Positions 60,266 through 64,000 of a stretch of 64,000 nucleotides of DNA are shown here, one piece after another. This DNA comes from Sipunculus nudus (Eukaryota > Annelida > Sipuncula > Golfingiida > Sipunculidae): NCBI GenBank assembly GCA_026874595.1, contig CM049307.1:3249579-3313578 (forward strand). Direction: 5' to 3'. Below the pieces are notes generated by a model. The model worked only from the letters and a program-made list of their open reading frames with translations, was not told the DNA's origin and ran no database searches. The position numbers and the translations under genes are program-made. Within the stretch, counting starts at the first letter, position 1. Every line of letters begins with the position of its first letter.

Positions 60266-62443
60266 CAGTCCGCCCCTATAGCGTCATAAACAGATTGAAT
60301 TACATAATTAGGACAATCAGTACAGTACAGAATTGCGTCATAGGCCGAACTGGTACCTGACTGACCGATCTGTTTCAGCTTTTTGAATGCTAACATTATT
60401 GTTGCCATTACTCAAGGAGCACTTCAGTCCTTTATCGACAGAACGCTGTGTGGCCGTGAGGGTTCAAGGAAATTCGAAAGTCCGAGCTGTTATAACGGTC
60501 TGCCAATTTTCCGGTCAGGTATATACCCCCGGGCGGTAATTGGTACCAAGCCATGAACAACTAACTCCCAGTAAACACCCCGACTTCCGGCCATAGACAC
60601 TCAGGCGATATCGACCATGGGAAGCGTGCTGTTACGATATTTGGTTTACTGGAGGAAATAATCGTTAATTTAGGCATTGAGTGGTTGAAATGGCCCAAGG
60701 GAGGTAGAGCTTACATATTTGTATTCGCTGTCAGAAAGAAATGGCCGCGACTGGTTGTATACATGAATAAGGCTTCCCATTATAACGATGATTATTTTGC
60801 TGGACATTATTACAATATGGCGCAACTGTTTTGTAATTTAACTGTCAATCACACTTTCATTGGGTCCATTTAAACGAAACACACAAAATCCATTAACCGA
60901 ATTCAATTAGACTCTTTTAAGCTACAAAGCCACCTTAATCTGTATTGTGTGAATTAATGGTATAGTCCACTTTCCAATGGACCCGACTCCGTAGGTTTCT
61001 ATACTGGAGTTTGAGTCGTGGCACCGATTCACTGGCCGCAGCGATCTCGGAAAGTTATACACAGCCAATTATAATATATCCATCGAGGAGCGTACTTTAT
61101 TTCTATCTGATTTACCAAGTAAAATTCCAGGGATCTAAAAGAGCATTATCCGTCCGGCCTATATTTTGAACATCTGTTACAATATAGATATTCCATTAAA
61201 AAATTATTGAAAGGTTAATACAGATGAATTAATATTTTAAAAACTTTAATATCACCCCAAAAGACACAGTTCTATCATCCAGCTGACATTGAGAATTCCC
61301 CATTGGAAAATTAGAATGCTCATTGTTTCAAGAAGATAAAATTTAATCTATAAACACATGAGAATCCAAGCGTATTTTATTTTTTTATTTTTTTTTTACG
61401 GACCATAATGTGTCACCTTTCAAATATTCTTTGAGTTTTACCTGGCCAGTGACAGTTTTCAGGGAAATGGTTAAGATAACTTTGTACTTTCCTTGTCTGT
61501 CTGTCCCAGGAAAACAATCATTAATGTACATCTACAGGTGTATAGAGATACATATTTTCTTGTTCTGGAATGAGCCTATGTAAAAAGAAATACGCCATGT
61601 GTCCGAGGGACAATACAAATTTTTGTGTTTAAGGATTTAAAACATAATTCTGCTGTGAGGAAATTTCTACTTAGTACGCCTTGGTCACACTGGTGCATTT
61701 TATTTAGCCCACCGTCTTCATGTTTGCGATTTACATATTCCCGAACACTTAAGGTAAGTCGGTTTATAAAAAAATATGGCACAATGGAAATATGCACAAA
61801 TTGCACAAGCGCTATGGGTCTCGGTACAGAAAAAAATCCGGTGCGAAAAAAAAAAATAAATCAATAGAATGCATAAAAAAAAACAGATGTCAATCATTTT
61901 ATGTCTTGCATTAACAAAAGAGACGTCTATTGTTATTTTAGCTTTGGCGAATATGACTACTTCCTCCGACTAATCTGTTGATAAAGAGGTTGTCCGGTCA
62001 CGTTTTCTTTTAAATTGTAATCAATTTATTAAAAAAAGAGTCAAGAAAATTATAGAAATATAACAAATATAACAAGCATAACAAAAAATGACGAAATAAA
62101 AGATATTTGGGAAACTCTTTCTCTCTTTCATGCTTTGCGACTTACCTCTTACAAATACCTCGGTACTGCCGCCAGTAATGAGGTCTGGATTTTTCCGGAG
62201 CTTGCACATGGGTGAGCTAATGGACTGAACCTCGACACCCGAACAGTCAGGATCCCTCTCACACAGGAAGAAACACATGAACTTGCCGTCATCCGAACTC
62301 GAAAGTAAAATCCCTGGGTTTTGAAGGTAATGTTTGTGATAAAAATTGGTTGTGACAGTGTATGTCAAAATGCTCTGAAGAAACTGGTGCAGTATCAAAA
62401 TAGTGAATACAAAGTGAGCCGTTACTTTCTTGGAAAACAACAT
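44849..62443 (-). CDS. Secreted PAN/apple-like, mucin-linker, F5/8 type C domain protein (whole gene, 4 exons)
   Basis: The CDS joins complement 62443-62146, 58972-58584, 48192-48079 and 45004-44849: 957 bp, 318 residues plus stop. All introns are GT-AG and their phases (1, 0, 0) keep one frame throughout. Residues 1 to about 27 form a hydrophobic signal peptide. C57, C61, C67 and C80 follow the CxxxC-x5-C-x12-C spacing of a PAN/apple module. Residues about 101-160 are a Thr/Pro/Gln linker built on TTTQEP, a likely O-glycan carrier. Residues 161-317 are an F5/8 type C domain bounded by C161 and C317, with an inner pair C202/C309 and the typical ending YGCP-stop. F5/8C and PAN modules bind carbohydrate, lipid or protein, so an extracellular lectin-like or matrix role is likely; the ligand is unknown. 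The introns (3173, 10391 and 3074 bp) are full of repeats. The first exon could be preceded by non-coding exons that I cannot see. Only splicing from RNA data would settle the model, but frame, phase and domain logic agree. Confidence 0.86.
45119..46205 (+). repeat. 39-bp minisatellite (~28 copies) in intron 3
   Basis: Unit about GTGTACTTGGTATGAATCAT and ACCATGGACTGTTATGACG. Blocks of sub-variants run in order: GACTGTAATGACGG, then GACTGTTATGACGG, then CGCCATGGACTGTCATGACAG. The last holds the perfect 12-bp palindrome CTGTCATGACAG. One unit has a 9-bp internal duplication near 45420. Being 13 codons long, it yields long frames on both strands (MNHTMDCYDGVLG on plus), yet it lies inside an intron of the minus-strand gene and is very unlikely to be coding. 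Confidence 0.95.
46206..47838. other. Intron 3 sequence without recognisable features
   Basis: AT-rich. The minus frame 47198-46776 (140 residues) shows no domain and no splice support. Confidence 0.5.
47839..47893. repeat. (TA)n microsatellite
   Basis: About 27 TA repeats. Confidence 0.95.
47962..48025. repeat. Perfect 64-bp palindrome next to exon 3
   Basis: The centre lies between 47993 and 47994 (TTCA|TGAA). The left 32 bases are the exact reverse complement of the right 32, with no spacer and no mismatch. (TA)n tracts lie on both sides. In the minus-strand transcript it starts about 53 bases after the exon-3 donor and could fold into a stem of about 30 pairs. Confidence 0.97.
48024..48062. 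repeat. (TA)n microsatellite beside the exon-3 donor
   Basis: About 19 TA repeats ending 16 bases before the GT of the exon-3 donor (gene orientation: just after it). Confidence 0.95.
48079..48192 (-). CDS. Exon 3: central part of F5/8C domain
   Basis: The exon is exactly 38 codons, phase 0 at both ends. It is preceded by a good polypyrimidine acceptor (TTGCTTTTTTGCAG) and followed by ATG|GTATGT. It encodes GEDYYVKVIIVWFSLDASTW and then a short loop, which is the beta-strand with the aromatic/SxDxxxW signature at the centre of F5/8C domains. It fills exactly the gap between exons 2 and 4. A (TA)n tract begins 17 bases past the donor. Confidence 0.86.
48957..50533 (+). pseudogene. R2-like non-LTR retrotransposon polymerase remnant
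   Basis: Shifting plus-strand frames match a polymerase usually annotated as R2-type. From left to right: YPVCLEQKATISLL, VWLNFPKAYRTVP, LIRKA-stop-EFY, KLQRLKRAL, then the YLRKWLGVPPPFSSV segment (about 49890-49935), LLPAPSNL and EALAEGRFRWSHDEI (about 50190-50330), and finally VDLKRTLLFPGQIV and DPWEDTMANLSK (ending about 50533), which resembles the C-terminal endonuclease region. Two similar LQSTVT/FTVND blocks (about 49180 and 49330) suggest an internal duplication. Stops and frameshifts throughout; dead. It lies in intron 2, antisense to the host gene. Confidence 0.75.
51329..51529 (+). repeat. 5' LTR (201 bp)
   Basis: Starts TGTAATATAATG and ends AATAGTACA (TG…CA). It contains AATAAAGTCGTTGTG, a likely polyadenylation signal, and two GAGTGTTGCAC(T/A) direct repeats. 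Confidence 0.95.
51530..51543 (+). other. Primer binding site (tRNA-Leu type)
   Basis: TGGTGTCAGAAGTG directly after the 5' LTR is complementary to the 3' end of tRNA-Leu (…CACTTCTGACA plus CCA). Confidence 0.82.
51555..52139 (+). pseudogene. gag of the gypsy element (capsid part)
   Basis: 194 intact codons beginning 12 bases after the primer site. The front half (TWLQKFDLYLVASE, then KIKCALFLHTAG and KFRDYVRGKKDIAHERLLF) matches the retrotransposon gag capsid fold. The zinc knuckle that should follow is in another frame (52130 onward), so a -1 shift separates them. No clear slippery heptamer is visible at the overlap 52130-52139, so I read the shift as a mutation rather than programmed frameshifting, though this is not certain. 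Confidence 0.85.
52130..53287 (+). pseudogene. gag zinc knuckle, protease and N-terminal half of reverse transcriptase
   Basis: 385 codons. Residues 38-71 form the cysteine/histidine knuckle region (CGRCGYRHAGYKTC, then CRKCHKVGHFQKMC). An acidic run follows at 89-108. The protease active site LDTGSD is at 129-134 and LGKDSC at 199-204. The polymerase fingers start at about 225, with LRICLDPRNLNK at 305-316, FSKIDCSKGFWQI at 341-353 (first catalytic Asp, D345) and FPFGISSA at 377-384. It stops right there: the palm with the YxDD catalytic box is absent. Confidence 0.87.
53289..53921 (+). pseudogene. Reverse transcriptase end and RNase H, after the deletion
   Basis: Resumes in a different frame with FIGDRLNRAGLQPDPAKV (the end of the polymerase palm/thumb region), then FLGMAKYLARYTHNLS and the RNase H domain with VSCDASQKGLGAIL, WLTVAYASRAIT, RGALAIQFACERFHQYIYG and VETDHKPL. 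A TAG at 53919-53921 ends it one codon before MFAPDTLSRA, which continues in the same frame, so this stop is a nonsense mutation. Confidence 0.86.
53922..54635 (+). pseudogene. Integrase: zinc-binding domain and start of catalytic core
   Basis: The same frame continues after the TAG. It shows the H2C2 zinc-binding region (IHAGHQGQEKC, then VYWPGINQEI, ending CDKC) and the core start WQKVAADLCQ with its catalytic Asp, then DYLVIVDYHSNYP. Just after SFSRFG about 20 bases are lost and the frame shifts before the second catalytic Asp. Confidence 0.85.
54604..54747 (+). pseudogene. Integrase core, second part (shifted frame)
   Basis: In the next frame LDNGPCF (second catalytic Asp at 54607-54609), FQILTSSPLYAQSNG and LVEKTVKTVK (catalytic Glu) are preserved. 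An in-frame TAA at 54745-54747 interrupts it. Confidence 0.82.
54748..55278 (+). pseudogene. Integrase C-terminal region
   Basis: The same frame resumes after the TAA with LGLLIHRSTPGDNGASPAEM, then a basic domain (LRPGDSVRLRDSERKKWIEP and SYNVKTQSGSVFRRNRRDL) typical of gypsy integrase tails, ending TLRRSGRI-stop. No chromodomain and no env-like frame follow; about 365 bases of non-coding sequence separate it from the 3' LTR. Confidence 0.84.
55631..55643 (+). other. Polypurine tract
   Basis: ACGAGGGTGAAGA directly left of the 3' LTR; mostly purine, as required for plus-strand priming. Confidence 0.7.
55644..55844 (+). repeat. 3' LTR (201 bp)
   Basis: Same length and ends as the 5' LTR; five substitutions, three of them clustered within 9 bases near 55752-55764, and no indels. 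Confidence 0.95.
56661..56730 (+). repeat. Short direct repeat (~31-33 bp, ~2.5 copies)
   Basis: GACATCAACACTGCCA(C/T)GGA recurs at the edge of the dispersed repeat. Confidence 0.65.
56960..57984 (+). pseudogene. RTE-like non-LTR retrotransposon reverse transcriptase remnant
   Basis: Broken plus-strand frames: VRQFRDGVMATV-stop-DNGE (56997 onward), SVKQGSVLVPTLF, KLFNLRRLRAVTKV, FLFADDN (catalytic FADD within 57193-57210), and CLRKTPRMKWQDKVTDTEV (57616-57672), with a poorly preserved C-terminus to about 57980. Numerous stops and shifts; dead. The exact clade is uncertain (RTE versus CR1-like). Confidence 0.75.
58584..58972 (-). CDS. Exon 2: mucin-like TTTQEP linker and first part of F5/8C domain
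   Basis: The exon is 389 bp: 2 bases complete the codon split by intron 1, followed by 129 codons. It opens with about seven TTTQEP/TTTQVP hexapeptide units, then IPC, then a discoidin-type N-terminal half with STAWCAQ and GAYIEVDMGQTINAYKF, the segment in which an F5/8C domain states that the surface is coated by the protein (YIEVDMG). The acceptor is TTGAAG|CT and the donor is CAG|GTATGA. The coding is on the minus strand; an overlapping plus-strand frame rich in Arg/Ser/Cys is only its shadow. Confidence 0.87.
59083..59112. repeat. (GA)n-rich microsatellite
   Basis: Imperfect GA/GAAA repeats in intron 1. Confidence 0.75.
59726..60205 (+). repeat. 34-bp minisatellite (~14 copies) in intron 1
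   Basis: Unit about GTGTGTGGGCCGGTGGTATA and AACGTAATTTTGAT. 34 is not a multiple of three, so the open minus-strand frame cycles through three peptides (HTHQNYV, HTSKLRL, THIKITF) every 102 bases. This is a repeat artefact. Confidence 0.92.
60232..60263. repeat. (CA)n microsatellite
   Basis: About 16 CA repeats directly after the 34-bp array. Confidence 0.95.
60264..62145. other. Intron 1 sequence without recognisable features
   Basis: No repeats or exons that I can support; small frames at 60685 and 61625 have no domain. Confidence 0.5.
62146..62443 (-). CDS. Exon 1: start codon, signal peptide and PAN/apple-like module
   Basis: This exon encodes 99 codons plus one base (phase 1). The ATG at 62443-62441 has G at -3 and is followed by a strongly hydrophobic stretch (FVFTILILHQF) typical of a secretory signal. 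Four cysteines follow with the CFFLCERDPDCSGV spacing seen in PAN/apple domains. The donor is the consensus AGAG|GTAAGT at 62146/62145. Reading on into the intron would give an open frame of 140 residues, but the tail beyond the donor is low-complexity and hydrophobic. Confidence 0.82.
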
Positions 62444-64000
62444 GTCTGCTGTTATCTCTCACTCTTCACCCCTGACATCCGTGCGTAATCTGCGGCAGCG
62501 CCTTCATGAGAGAACTATTAGCTCTCTCCGTCTTTCGATCGGCGATCGAGTAATCTATTGGCATTAAGCTTCCGAATCCCCTGTTTTGACCAAAGCTCTC
62601 GGTCCATCGAATATGGACAAATGTCTGTCGATACTGTATACTGCGGTTCACCTGGTCAAGCAAAAACAATTGACTGTTTGTCAATAGATCGGTAAGTTTT
62701 CAAGAAAGTGCCGTGGGAGCTAAGGCAGTGGTCACGCCCTGAGGGCAGTCCACGTTCATTGTAAACGTGACCGCCGACGTAAACAGGTCAGATATTATAC
62801 TGACCACCAGCTGTGTAAGCTTCTCCGTCTTTGTTTACTTCCAGGAATGTCAAAGCCGTTTTATTGCTAATCTGAATCGTTTCTGTTTCATTTCTCCTCC
62901 TCCTCCTCAATTTTACTAAATCTCGCTCTCACATAAAAAATATTGGATAAAAATTAAGAAGGACATGCCAGAGGCACTTATTAATTCTGGAGTCAGTTAT
63001 TTTAAATATGGCAGGGAGGCATCCAGATAAGGTAATGTTTAATGAGAAACTGTATGACTGCTTCACCTGGTCTTCAATACAAAATAGTTTCTGTGAAACA
63101 AAGTAATCTTTATATTCCCGAACTAGATATTTGATACACTGGAGAAGAACCTGTTATTATCTTCTAAGGAAATTTGATAATGCAATGATGTGGTCATATA
63201 CTTTATATAAAGGTATTTCAATCTTTGCTGTTGTTATATGTACCCTCTAAAGAGGAGCAGGATTTGGAGGTTCTTGCCTAAACGAGTTTGATGAAACAAC
63301 AATTAAAGGATAAATCTTTTGATACATAAAGAGCCTTGTTAAACAGAGGAACCTTGTTTCACATTAAATCCTATATGTAAAAAACAACGAGCTATGAATC
63401 ATAAGTTTTAAACCGAGAAATAAATTGAATCGTGACAGCCTAAACAATGACAAATCCAAATTATAAATGAGGGAAACTAATACAAATCAAAACATCAGTT
63501 ACATCCCAGGGTAATGTTTACAATTTTTATCATGATCCTCGTAATATATTCCGGTAACCTAAAATATTGTCGGAAGCATTTATCCCTTGGCTTAGTGCTT
63601 ACTGGATTTTATCAAAAATTAATATAAAACCCAAAGCAGCTAAGAGTCAGGTTCGCGATCATGTAAGGCAAACCAACCTTGGATATTAGTTTTATAGATA
63701 ACTAATATGTTACCTTGAATGGGGGATTTCAGGTCATTGCAGTGCGTATTTTGTACACTGAGGTCACGGGGTCAGTCTCTGTGAATAACAATTTTAATCT
63801 GGAGGCAGTCTGCGTATTACCCACCATGCACTGTATACTTGATCGCTAGAATCTATAATGTGTTGAGATTATACCCAATGCCGTGGTGTTGTTATTATTC
63901 TAAAATATGACGCACTTCACTGAGGAGCTTACTTAGTATAGAGAGTCACCATGCTGATCTCACCTGTCTTTTTCAATACAGGTCTCACAGTTATTGACAC
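62444..64000. other. Upstream flank of the F5/8C gene
   Basis: Should hold the promoter and 5' UTR of the minus-strand gene. No convincing TATA box or other core element can be assigned. At the very right edge a plus-strand acceptor-like word TTTTTCAATACAG ends at 63981; whether an exon follows cannot be seen. Confidence 0.45.

Overview
This is a window of animal nuclear DNA. It is AT-rich, intron-containing, dominated by repeats, and carries GT-AG spliced exons. Several things point to a lophotrochozoan, most likely a bivalve or other mollusc: a Ty3/gypsy element primed by tRNA-Leu, L1/Tx1-, CR1/L2-, RTE- and R2-like retrotransposon remnants, short Helitrons, a tRNA-derived SINE and many minisatellites. 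I cannot name the species. There are no rRNA genes, operons or bacterial signals, and no CRISPR array.

The one protein-coding gene I can assemble runs on the minus strand from 62443 to 44849. It has four exons (62443-62146, 58972-58584, 48192-48079, 45004-44849) with consensus splice sites and matching phases (1, 0, 0). Together they give 957 bp of CDS, or 318 residues. The product is a secreted protein: signal peptide, a short PAN/apple-like cysteine module, a Thr/Pro/Gln mucin-like linker and a full F5/8 type C (discoidin-like) domain. Its introns are packed with repeats. Intron 3 holds a 39-bp minisatellite, (TA)n tracts and a perfect 64-bp palindrome next to the exon-3 donor. Intron 2 holds an R2-like pseudogene, an RTE-like pseudogene and a broken gypsy element. 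Intron 1 holds a 34-bp minisatellite.

The left two thirds (1-44 kb) have no gene I can support. In order they hold: a (CA)n/(TG)n tract; a tandem dispersed repeat with a TTAA-flanked inverted-repeat element inside it (2.2-4.4 kb); abutting 40-bp and 27-bp minisatellites (4.7-7.1 kb); a hairpin-rich CTGCTCC array (9.8-10.6 kb); a CR1/L2-type remnant with a (TTA)n tail and a 24-bp array (12.5-14.1 kb); a 2.1-kb 28/42-bp minisatellite ending in a palindrome (17.05-19.2 kb); mostly single-copy DNA with possible conserved non-coding stretches (19.2-25.7 kb); two head-to-tail non-autonomous Helitrons (25.8-28.3 kb); a 61-bp array (32.0-32.7 kb); a SINE (34.6 kb); an L1/Tx1 pseudogene with a nested inverted-repeat element (36.6-38.6 kb); five near-identical 61-bp repeats (39.4 kb); and a third, inverted Helitron (41.2-43.3 kb).

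Most long open frames in the window come from minisatellites whose unit is a multiple of three, or are non-coding. They are not annotated as genes.
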